DNA of 64,000 nucleotides from Bacteroidaceae bacterium (GTDB lineage Bacteria; Bacteroidota; Bacteroidia; Bacteroidales; Bacteroidaceae). Under the pieces are notes generated by a model. The model made no database searches, had not been told where the DNA came from, and saw nothing but the letters and a program-made list of their open reading frames with translations. Positions 36,501 through 44,873 of this stretch are shown here, piece by piece (position 1 is the stretch's first letter; every line of letters begins with the position of its first letter). The translations under genes and the position numbers were made by a program. The stretch spans positions 62,001 through 126,000 of the forward strand of contig JAGCGS010000013.1 of the NCBI GenBank assembly GCA_017649485.1, read 5' to 3'.

Positions 36501-37364
36501 TTAAAGATCGTTATAGTTGACGCTAAATGTATCACCTCTGTTCAAGTCGCCTGTACGTAAACCTAAGGTCAGCCACTTCTGACGCTGCTTGGAAGAACCA
36601 TGGTTAAATGACTCTGGTACAGCATAGCCACGGGCTTTCTTCTGTAGGTAGTCGTCGCCAATCACAGCGGCACAGTTGATAGCTTCCTCCAAGTCGCCTG
36701 CCTCGAGTGAGCCGAACAGCTGGTTGTCATGGTAAGCCCAAACGCCTGCGTAGAAGTCTGCTTGAAGCTCGATGCGCACACTCATTCGGTTACTGTCGGT
36801 CTCGCTCATCCTCGCCATCTGGCTGTGTGCCTGGTCTAAGGTACCCAGCAGGTGCTGCACATGATGCCCCACCTCGTGGGCAATGACATAGGCATAAGCG
36901 AAGTCGCCATCGGCACCTAGAGACTGCTTCATCTCACTAAAGAATGACAGGTCGATGTACAGTGACTCATCGGCTGAGCAATAGAAAGGACCTACTTGTG
37001 CTGTGGCGCCACCACAACCTGTGTTAACACTGCCGGTGAACAGCACCATCTTGGGAGGACGATAGGTTCTGCCATACTGCTTAAACACCTTGGTCCACAC
37101 ATCCTCAGTGCCTGCCAAGATCTGACTGGAGAATTTAGCCAGCTCCTGTTCTTCTGCAGTAAATTCACGATTGCCTTCCGTCTTCGTCGAAACTATGCTT
37201 CCCATATCGGCATTAGTCAACACACTTAAGGGGTTTCCACCCATAAACCATGTTATCAGAGCTACGACAATCAAACTGCCAATACCCAATCCGGCTTTGC
37301 CGGCACCACTCATTCCACGACGATCGTCCACATTGGAACTCTCGCGTCTTCCATCCATTCTCAT
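36501..37364 (-). CDS. YpfJ-family neutral zinc metallopeptidase
   Basis: 287 residues, family PF04228. Basic N-terminal cytoplasmic stretch (MRMDGRRESSNVDDRRG), one transmembrane helix at about 27-42, then the extracytoplasmic metallopeptidase with LFTGSVNTGCGGATAQVGPFYC, the zinc motif HEVGHHVQHL near 161-170, RIELQADFYAGVWAY (third ligand region) and GYAVPESFNHGSSKQRQKW. Highly conserved across bacteria but with no firmly known substrate. It is transcribed leftward with its own -7 box (37404-37397) and terminator. Confidence 0.93.
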   Translation of the reverse strand: MRMDGRRESSNVDDRRGMSGAGKAGLGIGSLIVVALITWFMGGNPLSVLTNADMGSIVSTKTEGNREFTAEEQELAKFSSQILAGTEDVWTKVFKQYGRTYRPPKMVLFTGSVNTGCGGATAQVGPFYCSADESLYIDLSFFSEMKQSLGADGDFAYAYVIAHEVGHHVQHLLGTLDQAHSQMARMSETDSNRMSVRIELQADFYAGVWAYHDNQLFGSLEAGDLEEAINCAAVIGDDYLQKKARGYAVPESFNHGSSKQRQKWLTLGLRTGDLNRGDTFSVNYNDL

Positions 37365-37396
37365 AATTTACGTTATTTTAAATCCAACATTTACCG

Positions 37397-37404
37397 CAAA
37401 ATTA
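37397..37404 (-). promoter_or_regulatory. -7 box of the zinc metallopeptidase gene
   Basis: TAATTTTG on the minus strand, 33 bases before the start codon; no clear -33 partner. Confidence 0.5.
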
Positions 37405-37489
37405 CACAAATAATCGGCATCTTAGCTAAATAATTATCAAAAAAGTTAAAATAAATAGCAGTAAAAGGTAGAAAATAGCGTTAAAGAAG

Positions 37490-37497
37490 TATATTTG
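37490..37497 (+). promoter_or_regulatory. -7 box of the OmpA-lipoprotein gene
   Basis: TATATTTG, about 100 bases before the ATG. It gives a long leader that contains a hairpin repeat. Confidence 0.5.
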
Positions 37498-37514
37498 CAA
37501 AGTAAAACTCTGCA

Positions 37515-37560
37515 TAACTGCTCGCGCTCGACAAATAGAACAGGTTCATTTGTCCTCGCT
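37515..37560 (-). repeat. GAGAGCA-type hairpin repeat in the OmpA leader
   Basis: Minus-strand AAGCGAGGACAAAT, inner stem GAAC-CT-GTTC, then ATTTGTCGAGCGCGAGCAG. The outer signature (AAGCGAG ... CGAGCG) matches the copies at 30324 and 53026 while the stem sequence differs. Confidence 0.55.
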
Positions 37561-37597
37561 TAAACGCAGTTTTTGCATCATGATTAGTATTATTTAA

Positions 37598-38293
37598 ATG
37601 TTTAAGAAGATGAAAAAGACAAAAATTACAGCTTACATGTTGAGTGCTGCCCTGCTGCTTACCAGCTGTGGCACGATGAACAACACAGCCAAAGGCACAG
37701 CTATAGGCGGTGGTGGTGGTGCTGCAGTAGGTGCCATCCTCGGTGGCCTGATTGGTAATGGTAAAGGTGCATTGATTGGTGCTGCCATAGGTGGTGCCGT
37801 AGGTGCAGGTACAGGTGCCGTGATTGGCCGTAAGATGGACAAAAAGGCTGAAGCAGCTGCTCAAATTGAAGGTGCAGAAGTGGAGAAGATACAGGACAGC
37901 AACGGTCTGGATGCCGTTAAGGTTACTTTCGACTCAGGCATTCTGTTTGGATTCAACTCATCAGCACTGAGCAACGATTCTAAGAACTCTTTGAAAGAGC
38001 TGGCAGAGATCCTTTCTGAGGACAAGACTACCGACGTGGCTATTGTAGGTCATACCGACAAGGTGGGTACATACGATGCAAACATTAAGGTGTCAAACCA
38101 GCGTGCAAAGTCAGTGGAGACTTACCTGAAGCAGTGCGGTGTACCTAATTCTCAATTTAAAATGGTTGAAGGTGTAGCCTACGATCAATATGACGAGAGC
38201 AAGACTGCTGCAGAGAATCGTCGCGTAGAGATTTTCATGTATGCGAGTGAGAAAATGATTGAAGAAGCTGAAGCTGAAGCTGCTCAACAGTAA
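37598..38293 (+). CDS. OmpA-domain lipoprotein with glycine zipper
   Basis: 231 residues. The lipoprotein signal ends at LLTSCGT; a glycine-zipper region (GTAIGGGGGAAVGAILGGLIG, YMGG/Gly-zipper type) follows at about 35-85, then an OmpA-like peptidoglycan-binding domain (VTFDSGILFGFNSSAL, IVGHTDKVGTYDANIKVSNQRA, NRRVEIFMYA). A Glu/Ala-rich tail ends it. The ATG at 37598 or 37610 may be used; the latter gives the more usual MKKTKITAYML signal. It anchors the outer membrane to the cell wall by family inference. Confidence 0.9.
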   Translation: MFKKMKKTKITAYMLSAALLLTSCGTMNNTAKGTAIGGGGGAAVGAILGGLIGNGKGALIGAAIGGAVGAGTGAVIGRKMDKKAEAAAQIEGAEVEKIQDSNGLDAVKVTFDSGILFGFNSSALSNDSKNSLKELAEILSEDKTTDVAIVGHTDKVGTYDANIKVSNQRAKSVETYLKQCGVPNSQFKMVEGVAYDQYDESKTAAENRRVEIFMYASEKMIEEAEAEAAQQ

Positions 38294-38324
38294 AAAAAAG
38301 CTGCTCGATTGAGCAGCTTTTTTT
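38293..38324. terminator. Bidirectional terminator between OmpA and DUF4293 genes
   Basis: 14-base-pair stem AAAAAAAGCTGCTC / GAGCAGCTTTTTTT with a GATT loop, directly after the OmpA stop codon. It also faces the leftward DUF4293 operon. Confidence 0.85.
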
Positions 38325-38325
38325 A

Positions 38326-38343
38326 TTGACAATAGTCAATGGG
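38326..38343. repeat. Degenerate heptamer pair at the OmpA-DUF4293 junction
   Basis: ATTGACA on the plus strand, followed by its inverted counterpart TCAATGG, so each is in sense orientation for the gene on its own side. Only one unit per direction is clear. Confidence 0.45.
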
Positions 38344-38346
38344 TAA

Positions 38347-38802
38347 TCAGCGTAATCGTTCTGATGCCCTAACCATCACCTCATCCGCATACGTTGCCCT
38401 AAAGGCAAGATAATTCAAAACGATGCAGACAAAAGGCAATGCCAGTGCCCATCCAGGACGGAATGCAGCACTGAGGTCATTCTTCAGCATATAGATAAAC
38501 ACGCCAACAGCCACGTAATAACCAATCTGCAGCAATGCGCTGAACACCGACATACGCACTTGCAACATGCGGTTCTTATATAAGAAAATGGTAGCAAAAG
38601 CCACCACTGCATTCAGTAGCAAGATAGCGAACAAGCCCCACGTGCTCTGATAGCCTCCGGCAGCCATTGTGACACCCATGGGTTTAAACACATCATCAAA
38701 CGCCCCACCCGACTCCGTGAAGAAACCGACTGGAGACAACATGGTCACCACCAATAATACGGTGATGACCAGCCAATAAACCGATTGAATACGCTGTATC
38801 AT
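38347..38802 (-). CDS. DUF4293 membrane protein
   Basis: 151 residues with four transmembrane helices (starting IQRIQSVYWLVITVLLVVTML) and a short C-terminal tail; it matches the small Bacteroidetes DUF4293 family of unknown function. It overlaps the upstream omega-subunit gene by four bases (ATGA). The bamD, rpoZ, DUF4293 order is a recurring arrangement in this order, so the protein may contribute to envelope biogenesis, though this is inference only. Confidence 0.88.
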   Translation of the reverse strand: MIQRIQSVYWLVITVLLVVTMLSPVGFFTESGGAFDDVFKPMGVTMAAGGYQSTWGLFAILLLNAVVAFATIFLYKNRMLQVRMSVFSALLQIGYYVAVGVFIYMLKNDLSAAFRPGWALALPFVCIVLNYLAFRATYADEVMVRASERLR

Positions 38803-39143
38803 TGATAATCATCCATGTTTTGCTTATCCTTGGTAGGATTGCGATAATAAATCTTACCTTCCTTAAACTCTTGCGTAGCAATCAAAGTAGGTTTCGGTAA
38901 TTTCTCGTAATAGCGAGAGATCTCAATCTGCTCACGGTTCTCAAATACTTCCTCCAGATTATCGCTATAAGAAGCAAACTCTGCCAATTTCTTCGACAGG
39001 TCATTCTTAATCTCTACACTAATCTGATTGGCACGCTTACCGATAATAGCAACAGTCTCATAAATATTGCCAGTACCCTCGCACAGCTGTACCACATCTC
39101 TTGTCACAGTAGTGGTAGCAGCATTCGTTTTCTTGTAATCCAT
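38799..39143 (-). CDS. rpoZ: RNA polymerase omega subunit (Bacteroidetes type)
   Basis: 114 residues related to Rpb6/omega: the core GTGNIYETVAIIGKRANQISVEIKNDL contains the conserved RA-like anchoring region that clasps the beta' C-terminus and aids assembly. A longer Lys/Asp/Gln-rich C-terminus (EFKEGKIYYRNPTKDKQ) is typical of the phylum. It lies between bamD (25 bases upstream) and DUF4293 (4-base overlap), indicating one transcript. Confidence 0.88.
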   Translation of the reverse strand: MDYKKTNAATTTVTRDVVQLCEGTGNIYETVAIIGKRANQISVEIKNDLSKKLAEFASYSDNLEEVFENREQIEISRYYEKLPKPTLIATQEFKEGKIYYRNPTKDKQNMDDYQ

Positions 39144-39168
39144 AAACTTTATGCTAAATTAAAATGTT

Positions 39169-40014
39169 TTATTCGTCAATAACTTCATCCTCTTCAGGCA
39201 AATCCTTCAGGGCTTCCTCCGACTTCTTCAGCAATTCATCAGCCAGCTTCACATTCTCACTCTCACTGTATTCATTCTTAAAAGCGTAACACTCATCTAC
39301 CGCATCACGGTAACGATCCGCCTTCTTCGACAGCACACTGTTCAAAGCCAACTCATACTTCGCTTTCATCACCAGCAACGCCAAGTCCTCACGATATTTC
39401 GTATAAGGATAATCCTTCAGCGCATTCTGGGCAGCAATCACACACGACTGATAGTTGTTTCCCAAATATGTACCCAGGTTATAATACAGTTTCGCTGCAT
39501 TATACTCCTTTTCCACCAGCTTATCCTGCGCTTCGAAAATAATATTCTGTGCCTCTTCACGATAAGGAGAATTGGGGAAGAATTCCAAGAACAGCTGCAA
39601 CTCCTGAATAGCCTGATAAGTATCAGTCTGATCCAGCTGAGACTCCGGTGTAGATATCCATAATGCTTTACCTGCATAGAATCGGGCACGTTCTGTATAT
39701 GTTCCCCTTGGATAAGAGGTGTAATACTGTTGGAAAGACTGAGCTGCAACAGCATACTCCTTATTCTTTAAATAACTCATCGCCAACATATAAAGAGACT
39801 CTTCACCACGGTCTGAGCCTTTCATGATTGTAATCACGTCATTCAACAGCGTGATAGATTTATCATATTGTCCTGCCACATAATATTCCTTCGCCGCCTC
39901 ATACATATAATCATAATCTCTCTCTTTCAGCTTGTATTTGTAGAGGTTGGTAAAATTACCACACGATGACAAAATGAAGGCAGCCAACAACAATATGATG
40001 TAATTTTTCTTCAT
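39169..40014 (-). CDS. bamD: Outer membrane protein assembly factor BamD
   Basis: Lipoprotein of the BAM complex that inserts beta-barrel proteins. 281 residues from the ATG at 40014; signal peptide with lipobox LSSC (Cys18), then five TPR-like repeats (YKYKLKERDYDYMYEAAKEYY, YVAGQYDKSITLLNDVI, LYMLAMSYLKNKEYAVAAQSFQQYY, FYAGKAL). A further upstream ATG (40047) would overlap the promoter -7 box and gives a non-signal N-terminus, so 40014 is preferred. It is the promoter-proximal gene of the bamD-rpoZ-DUF4293 operon. Confidence 0.93.
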   Translation of the reverse strand: MKKNYIILLLAAFILSSCGNFTNLYKYKLKERDYDYMYEAAKEYYVAGQYDKSITLLNDVITIMKGSDRGEESLYMLAMSYLKNKEYAVAAQSFQQYYTSYPRGTYTERARFYAGKALWISTPESQLDQTDTYQAIQELQLFLEFFPNSPYREEAQNIIFEAQDKLVEKEYNAAKLYYNLGTYLGNNYQSCVIAAQNALKDYPYTKYREDLALLVMKAKYELALNSVLSKKADRYRDAVDECYAFKNEYSESENVKLADELLKKSEEALKDLPEEDEVIDE

Positions 40015-40044
40015 GCTCAATTTGAAAAAGTCCATAATTGGGTG

Positions 40045-40076
40045 CAAAGGTAGTATTATTCTATGAATAAAGCAAA
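40045..40076 (-). promoter_or_regulatory. Promoter of the bamD operon
   Basis: TTTG at 40076-40073, 20-base spacer, TACCTTTG at 40052-40045, 31 bases before the bamD start. Confidence 0.8.
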
Positions 40077-40112
40077 ATCTTACCTATTAAAAAAACAAAA
40101 ACGCATTAATAC

Positions 40113-40143
40113 TTGTATATCTCATAAATATTTTCTAACTTCG
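40113..40143 (+). promoter_or_regulatory. Promoter of uvrB
   Basis: TTG at 40113-40115, 20-base spacer, TAACTTCG at 40136-40143 (one mismatch), 22 bases before the uvrB ATG. No LexA-like box was recognised. Confidence 0.55.
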
Positions 40144-40164
40144 TTAGCTTAATTTTTCATCAAA

Positions 40165-42243
40165 ATGAACAAATTCGAATTAACATCGGCTTACAAGCCC
40201 ACAGGTGACCAACCTGAAGCAATCAAGCAACTGACCGACGGCGTATTGGCAGGTCTCCCAGCCCAGACTCTTTTGGGTGTAACTGGTTCAGGCAAGACTT
40301 TTACCATCGCCAACGTCATTGCCAACGTAAACAAACCCACCTTGGTTTTGAGTCACAACAAGACCTTGGCAGCCCAACTCTACAGCGAGTTCAAGAGCTT
40401 CTTCCCCCACAATGCGGTAGAATACTATGTGTCATACTATGACTACTATCAGCCAGAGGCATACTTGCCTAACTCAGACACTTACATTGAGAAAGACCTT
40501 TCCATCAACGCCGAAATCGACAAGCTGCGACTAGCTGCCACCTCCTCCTTGCTTTCTGGCAGGAGCGATGTCATTGTGGTATCATCGGTATCCTGCATCT
40601 ATGGAATGGGTAACCCTGCCGAATTCTACAAAAACGTTATTGAGGTCAAGCAAGGCTGTTCATATACCCGCAATGTCTTCCTAAGGCAATTAGTTGAAAG
40701 CCTATATGTACGCAACGACCTCGAATTGAATCGAGGCAGCTTCCGTGTGAAGGGAGACACTGTCGATATCTTCCTTGCCTATGCCGACTCTCTCTTGCGT
40801 ATCGTGTTCTGGGGCGATGAAGTGGAGAGTATTGAAGAAGTAGATGTCATTACAGGGCGTACAACCGGCAGCTTCGACAGCTATAAGATATATCCAGCCA
40901 ACCTCTTCATGACCACCAAAGAATCCACTTTTAGAGCCATCCATCAAATAGAGGATGACTTGAACAAACAAGTGCATTTCTTTGAGGAACAAGGAAGAGC
41001 ACTTGAAGCTAAACGTCTCTATGAACGTGTGACATACGATATGGAGATGTTGCGTGAGTTAGGTCATTGCTCAGGCATCGAGAACTATTCACGATACTTC
41101 GACGGTCGCCCTGCAGGCACCCGACCTTACTGTCTGCTCGACTTCTTCCCAAAGGATTTTCTCATCGTGATTGACGAGAGTCATGTCAGTGTTCCACAGA
41201 TTCAGGCTATGTATGGAGGCGACCGTGCACGTAAGGAGAACCTAGTAGAATATGGGTTCCGTTTACCTGCCGCTAAGGACAACCGACCGTTGAAGTTCGA
41301 GGAGTTTCAGGAGATAGCCAAGCAAGTGATCTATGTCAGTGCCACCCCAGCTGACTATGAGTTAGAGCAGAGCGAGGGTATCGTGGCAGAACAGGTTATC
41401 CGACCCACTGGTCTCTTGGATCCTCAGATTGAGATACGCCCATTAGCCAACGAAGTAGATGACCTGATGGAAGAGATACAGCAACGTGTGGAAAAAGATG
41501 AGCGCGTACTGGTGACCACCCTGACCAAGCGCATGGCTGAGGAGCTGACACAGTTCCTGCAGGAACGCAACGTGCGTTGCAACTATATCCACAGCGATGT
41601 CGATACTTTGGAACGTGTCAAGATTATGGCGGATCTGCGAGAAGGGATCTATGATGTATTGATTGGTGTAAACCTGTTACGTGAAGGGCTTGACCTACCT
41701 GAGGTATCATTGGTAGCTATCCTCGATGCCGACAAAGAAGGCTTCCTGCGCTCTCATCGTGCACTGACACAGACGGCAGGTCGTGCAGCCCGCAATGTCA
41801 ACGGACTGGTCATCATGTATGCCGACAAGATTACAGAAAGCATGCAGCAGACTATTGATGAGACCAACCGCCGTCGTGAGAAACAGCTGAAATACAATGA
41901 GGAGAATGGCATCACTCCGCAACAGATCGTCAAGGGCAAGAACTTAGAGGTATTTGCTTCCAACATAGAGGCTACCGAGGAGACCAAGAGCACCATCAGT
42001 CGTCGTAAGGAAGAGCTTTCTGCTCCAAGACCATACATCGAGCAGGTTGGTACCACTAACATTGCAGCCGACCCAATTGTCCTTCATATGACTCGTGAGC
42101 AATTAGAAAAGAGCATTGAGCAGACGAAGAAGAGAATGAGGGAGGCAGCGAAGCGACTTGATTTCATCGAAGCCGCTCAGTATCGAGATGAAGTCCTAAG
42201 AATGGAGGAGATTTTGAAAGAACGATATGGGGAGAAGAATTGA
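40165..42243 (+). CDS. uvrB: Excinuclease ABC subunit B
   Basis: Damage-recognition helicase-like subunit of nucleotide excision repair. 692 residues: Walker A LLGVTGSGKTFTI at about 36-48, the beta-hairpin region YYVSYYDYYQPEAYLPNSDTYIEKD, motif VIYVSATPADYEL, the C-terminal helicase motifs (ILDADKEGFLRSHRALTQTAGRAAR) and the terminal UVR domain (RMREAAKRLDFIEAAQYRDEV) that contacts UvrC. Full-length and intact. The TGA stop (GEKN*) is the first unit of a heptamer array, followed by a large inverted repeat. Confidence 0.97.
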   Translation: MNKFELTSAYKPTGDQPEAIKQLTDGVLAGLPAQTLLGVTGSGKTFTIANVIANVNKPTLVLSHNKTLAAQLYSEFKSFFPHNAVEYYVSYYDYYQPEAYLPNSDTYIEKDLSINAEIDKLRLAATSSLLSGRSDVIVVSSVSCIYGMGNPAEFYKNVIEVKQGCSYTRNVFLRQLVESLYVRNDLELNRGSFRVKGDTVDIFLAYADSLLRIVFWGDEVESIEEVDVITGRTTGSFDSYKIYPANLFMTTKESTFRAIHQIEDDLNKQVHFFEEQGRALEAKRLYERVTYDMEMLRELGHCSGIENYSRYFDGRPAGTRPYCLLDFFPKDFLIVIDESHVSVPQIQAMYGGDRARKENLVEYGFRLPAAKDNRPLKFEEFQEIAKQVIYVSATPADYELEQSEGIVAEQVIRPTGLLDPQIEIRPLANEVDDLMEEIQQRVEKDERVLVTTLTKRMAEELTQFLQERNVRCNYIHSDVDTLERVKIMADLREGIYDVLIGVNLLREGLDLPEVSLVAILDADKEGFLRSHRALTQTAGRAARNVNGLVIMYADKITESMQQTIDETNRRREKQLKYNEENGITPQQIVKGKNLEVFASNIEATEETKSTISRRKEELSAPRPYIEQVGTTNIAADPIVLHMTREQLEKSIEQTKKRMREAAKRLDFIEAAQYRDEVLRMEEILKERYGEKN

Positions 42244-42264
42244 AAATTGAAAATTGAAAATTAA
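42238..42264 (+). repeat. NNATTGA heptamer array at the uvrB stop
   Basis: Four units (GAATTGA, AAATTGA, AAATTGA, AAATTAA). The uvrB TGA at 42241-42243 is part of the first. Confidence 0.8.
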
Positions 42265-42289
42265 TCCGACCTCACTGGAAAAGCGTGAA

Positions 42290-42379
42290 AAATTTAGAAG
42301 CTTATTGCGTTAAGAGAAAAACACCGCAAAGAGCGCAAAGCGCACGTCTTGTTTTTCTCAGCAATAAGCTTCTAAATTT
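42290..42379. repeat. Long two-part inverted repeat between uvrB and glyA
   Basis: Outer arms of 19 bases (AAATTTAGAAGCTTATTGC at 42290-42308, complement at 42361-42379) and inner arms of 10 bases (GAGAAAAACA at 42314-42323, complement at 42350-42359) around a 26-base loop holding a small GCG-CAAA-CGC-like hairpin. It could fold as a 90-base hairpin. No ORF is present inside. Confidence 0.8.
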
Positions 42380-42389
42380 AGCTTTGGAA

Positions 42390-42449
42390 GTGCAGTCGGC
42401 AGTCTTTCCTTTTGGTTCTTTTCCTTTCTGCTGCCAGAAAGGAAAAGAA
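42390..42449 (-). repeat. Hairpin plus AAGACTGCCGACTGCAC repeat, copy at glyA 3' end
   Basis: Minus strand: a perfect 15-base-pair stem TTCTTTTCCTTTCTG / CAGAAAGGAAAAGAA with a four-base loop, then the 17-mer AAGACTGCCGACTGCAC (42406-42390). The same hairpin-plus-17-mer order occurs after the PfkB gene at 52667-52717. Confidence 0.75.
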
Positions 42450-42453
42450 TAAA

Positions 42454-43734
42454 TCAATATGCAAACATTGGATACTTCACCATGGTTGCATTCACCTTCT
42501 CACGGACTTTAGCGATTACAGCCTCATCCTCAGGTGCATTGAGCACAGTTTCAATAAGTTCTGCAATCTCTAACATGAGATCTTCCTTGGCACCACGGGT
42601 AGTGATGGCAGGAGTACCCAAACGGATACCTGAGGTCTGGAATGCACTGCGAGAGTCGAAAGGCACCATGTTCTTGTTGGCAGTGATGTCAGCAGCCACC
42701 AAAGCCTTCTCAGCCACCTTACCTGTCAAATCAGGATACTTGGTACGCAAATCCACCAGCATAGAGTGGTTGTCCGTACCACCAGAAACGATGTGGAAGC
42801 CACGATCAACAAGTGCCTGTGCCAATACGGCAGCATTCTTCTTCACTTGCTTCTGGTATTCCTTAAACTCAGGCTGCAGAGCCTCGCCAAAAGCGACAGC
42901 CTTGGCAGCTATCACATGCTCCAGCGGACCGCCCTGGGTACCAGGGAACACAGCTGAGTTCAGCAACGTTGACATCATCTTAATCTCACCCTTCTTGGTA
43001 GCCAAACCCCAAGGATTCTCGAAGTCCTTACCCAACAGGATGATACCGCCACGCGGACCGCGTAACGTCTTATGCGTCGTAGAAGTAACGATATGAGCAT
43101 ATTTCAATGGGTTATCCAGTAAACCAGCAGCAATCAGACCAGCAGGATGTGCCATATCAATCATCAGTAAAGCCCCTACCTCATCAGCAATCTTACGCAT
43201 ACGGGCATAATCCCATTCACGAGAATAAGCTGAGCCACCACCAATGATCAGCTTTGGCTTCTCCTCCAGTGCCAGACGTTCCATCTCATCATAATCCACA
43301 CGTCCTGTTTCCTTGTTCAAGCTGTAAGCGATAGGATGATACAGGATGCCTGATGTGTTCACTGCCGAACCATGCGACAGATGTCCACCCATATCAAGAT
43401 TCAAGCCCATGAACTTATCACCTGGTTTCAAGACAGCCAGCAGCACAGCAGCATTAGCCTGTGCGCCAGAGTGAGGCTGTACATTGGCATATTCAGCACC
43501 AAACAGTTGCTTCACACGGTCGATGGCAAGCTGCTCGCTCTGATCCACCACTTCACAGCCACCGTAGTAGCGTTTACCAGGATAGCCTTCGGCATACTTA
43601 TTCGTCATACATGACCCCATGGCCTGCATCACTTGGTCACTCACAAAGTTTTCTGAAGCAATGAGTTCCATGCCTTTCAGCTGACGCTGGTGCTCTTGCT
43701 CAATCAGGTTGAAAATCAAATCGTCTCTTTTCAT
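42454..43734 (-). CDS. glyA: Serine hydroxymethyltransferase
   Basis: PLP enzyme interconverting serine and glycine with tetrahydrofolate; main source of one-carbon units. 426 residues from the ATG at 43734 ([18 protein letters not shown]), which removes 37 non-homologous residues of a longer frame. Hallmarks are [19 protein letters not shown], the PLP-lysine in [15 protein letters not shown] near 221-235, and the C-terminal [13 protein letters not shown]. Complete and intact. Its promoter overlaps the end of the flavoredoxin gene. Confidence 0.97.
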   Translation of the reverse strand: MKRDDLIFNLIEQEHQRQLKGMELIASENFVSDQVMQAMGSCMTNKYAEGYPGKRYYGGCEVVDQSEQLAIDRVKQLFGAEYANVQPHSGAQANAAVLLAVLKPGDKFMGLNLDMGGHLSHGSAVNTSGILYHPIAYSLNKETGRVDYDEMERLALEEKPKLIIGGGSAYSREWDYARMRKIADEVGALLMIDMAHPAGLIAAGLLDNPLKYAHIVTSTTHKTLRGPRGGIILLGKDFENPWGLATKKGEIKMMSTLLNSAVFPGTQGGPLEHVIAAKAVAFGEALQPEFKEYQKQVKKNAAVLAQALVDRGFHIVSGGTDNHSMLVDLRTKYPDLTGKVAEKALVAADITANKNMVPFDSRSAFQTSGIRLGTPAITTRGAKEDLMLEIAELIETVLNAPEDEAVIAKVREKVNATMVKYPMFAY

Positions 43735-43772
43735 GATTTGCTTGTTTATTAATAAAAGTATAATTTCCCCGA

Positions 43773-43802
43773 CAAAAGTACGATAAAAATAGATATGTTC
43801 AA
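43773..43802 (-). promoter_or_regulatory. Promoter of glyA
   Basis: TTG at 43802-43800, 19-base spacer, TACTTTTG at 43780-43773, 38 bases before the glyA start. The -33 lies within the last codons of the upstream flavoredoxin gene. Confidence 0.7.
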
Positions 43803-44401
43803 AGATTAGACTTCTTTTTCTCAACAGACCATCCAAACTTTCCAATCTTCTCCCCTAAGGAATAATAGCCCCCATGCACATAGACCAGGGGATCGAATGA
43901 AGCCATGTCGAACGCACCGGTTTCTTCATCCAGGTACTTACTGTCCACCCTCACATTCACCACCTCGGCGATGAACATATCATGTGAGCCTAACGACATC
44001 ACTTCTTTCACCCTGCACTCAATATTCACGGGTGACTCCTCTATAAGTGGTGCACTCACCACGCTACACTTGCCTGGTGTCAGATGCATCTCCTCAAACT
44101 TATTATAGTCCCTACCAGACCTTACGCCACACCAGTCAGTAGCCTTCGCCAACCGCTCCGTGGTAAGGTTGATAACAAACTCCATATTGCGTTTTAGGAT
44201 TTCATAACTATAACGCTCTGGACGAACAGAGATATAACACATCGGAGGATTGGTGCACAACGTACCCGTCCACCCAATCGTGATGATGTTATACTCTTCT
44301 GGAGTGCTACCGCAGCTCACCATCACAGCAGGCAACGGATAAATCAGTGTACCAGGTTTCCAATTAACTCGATTGACCATTGACGATTGACCATTGAACA
44401 T
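43799..44401 (-). CDS. Flavoredoxin-type flavin reductase-like protein
   Basis: About 200 residues of the FMN-binding split-barrel (flavin reductase/DIM6-NTAB) family, conserved as [38 protein letters not shown] and [20 protein letters not shown]. The N-terminal [13 protein letters not shown] is encoded by an antisense-oriented heptamer array, and the ATG at 44401 overlaps the pyrI TAA by one base (TAATG). The internal ATG at 44380 would give the more family-like [10 protein letters not shown] start, so the true start is uncertain. It is the third gene of the pyrB-pyrI operon; its link to pyrimidine synthesis is not obvious. Confidence 0.87.
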   Translation of the reverse strand: MFNGQSSMVNRVNWKPGTLIYPLPAVMVSCGSTPEEYNIITIGWTGTLCTNPPMCYISVRPERYSYEILKRNMEFVINLTTERLAKATDWCGVRSGRDYNKFEEMHLTPGKCSVVSAPLIEESPVNIECRVKEVMSLGSHDMFIAEVVNVRVDSKYLDEETGAFDMASFDPLVYVHGGYYSLGEKIGKFGWSVEKKKSNL

Positions 44402-44402
44402 T
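44370..44402. repeat. NNATTGA heptamers at the flavoredoxin start
   Basis: Four heptamers (CGATTGA, CCATTGA, CGATTGA, CCATTGA) on the plus strand, antisense to the leftward genes. The array encodes the first seven to ten residues of the flavoredoxin frame. This is the only clear array in antisense orientation. Confidence 0.75.
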
Positions 44403-44865
44403 ATTCACACAAGCGGATTTCCGAACGACTTTGTTCCTTCTCGCAATAGTGACACTTGATGACACAGTTCTCCTTGTCAATCACGTGAAAGCGCGTAGGC
44501 ATCGGTTCATTGTTCGTAATACATTTCTGATTGGAGCATTTCACGATACCGATCAACTCGTCTGGTAATTGTAGCTGCCTCTTTTCTACAACTTCATAGT
44601 CGCGGATGATATTCATCCTCACATTCGGAGCCACCACAGCAATGCGGTTAATCTCATCGTCAGTAAAGAACTTGTCTGCAATTTTGATAATACCTTTTTT
44701 TCCCAACAGCTTACTGTCGAGATTGTTGCCTATGGTAATATTATTGGTCAGGTGCTCAAGTCCCAACAGCGACACCACAGTAAACAGTTTGTCGCTCGGA
44801 ATATGGTCAATCACAGTGCCGTTCTTCAGTGCAGCCACCTGCATTTCTTTCTTATTCTCACGCAT
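44401..44865 (-). CDS. pyrI: Aspartate carbamoyltransferase regulatory subunit
   Basis: 154-residue nucleotide-binding regulator of ATCase. The allosteric domain ([29 protein letters not shown]) is followed by a zinc domain with four Cys ligands in CSNQKCITN and CVIKCHYC near 108-141. With PyrB it forms the allosteric holoenzyme. The gap to pyrB is 8 bases. Confidence 0.96.
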   Translation of the reverse strand: MRENKKEMQVAALKNGTVIDHIPSDKLFTVVSLLGLEHLTNNITIGNNLDSKLLGKKGIIKIADKFFTDDEINRIAVVAPNVRMNIIRDYEVVEKRQLQLPDELIGIVKCSNQKCITNNEPMPTRFHVIDKENCVIKCHYCEKEQSRSEIRLCE

Positions 44866-44873
44866 AGTATTAA

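Noticed and set aside
42482..43096. 204-residue ORF antisense to glyA
   Set aside because: Shadow of a highly conserved SHMT gene, with no domain, start signal or family recognised.
43735..43798. Glycine riboswitch upstream of glyA
   Set aside because: The leader is about 30 bases, too short for a glycine aptamer.
42454..43845. Longer glyA frame starting near 43845
   Set aside because: The first 37 residues are not SHMT-like and pass through the promoter; the ATG at 43734 begins the conserved protein.
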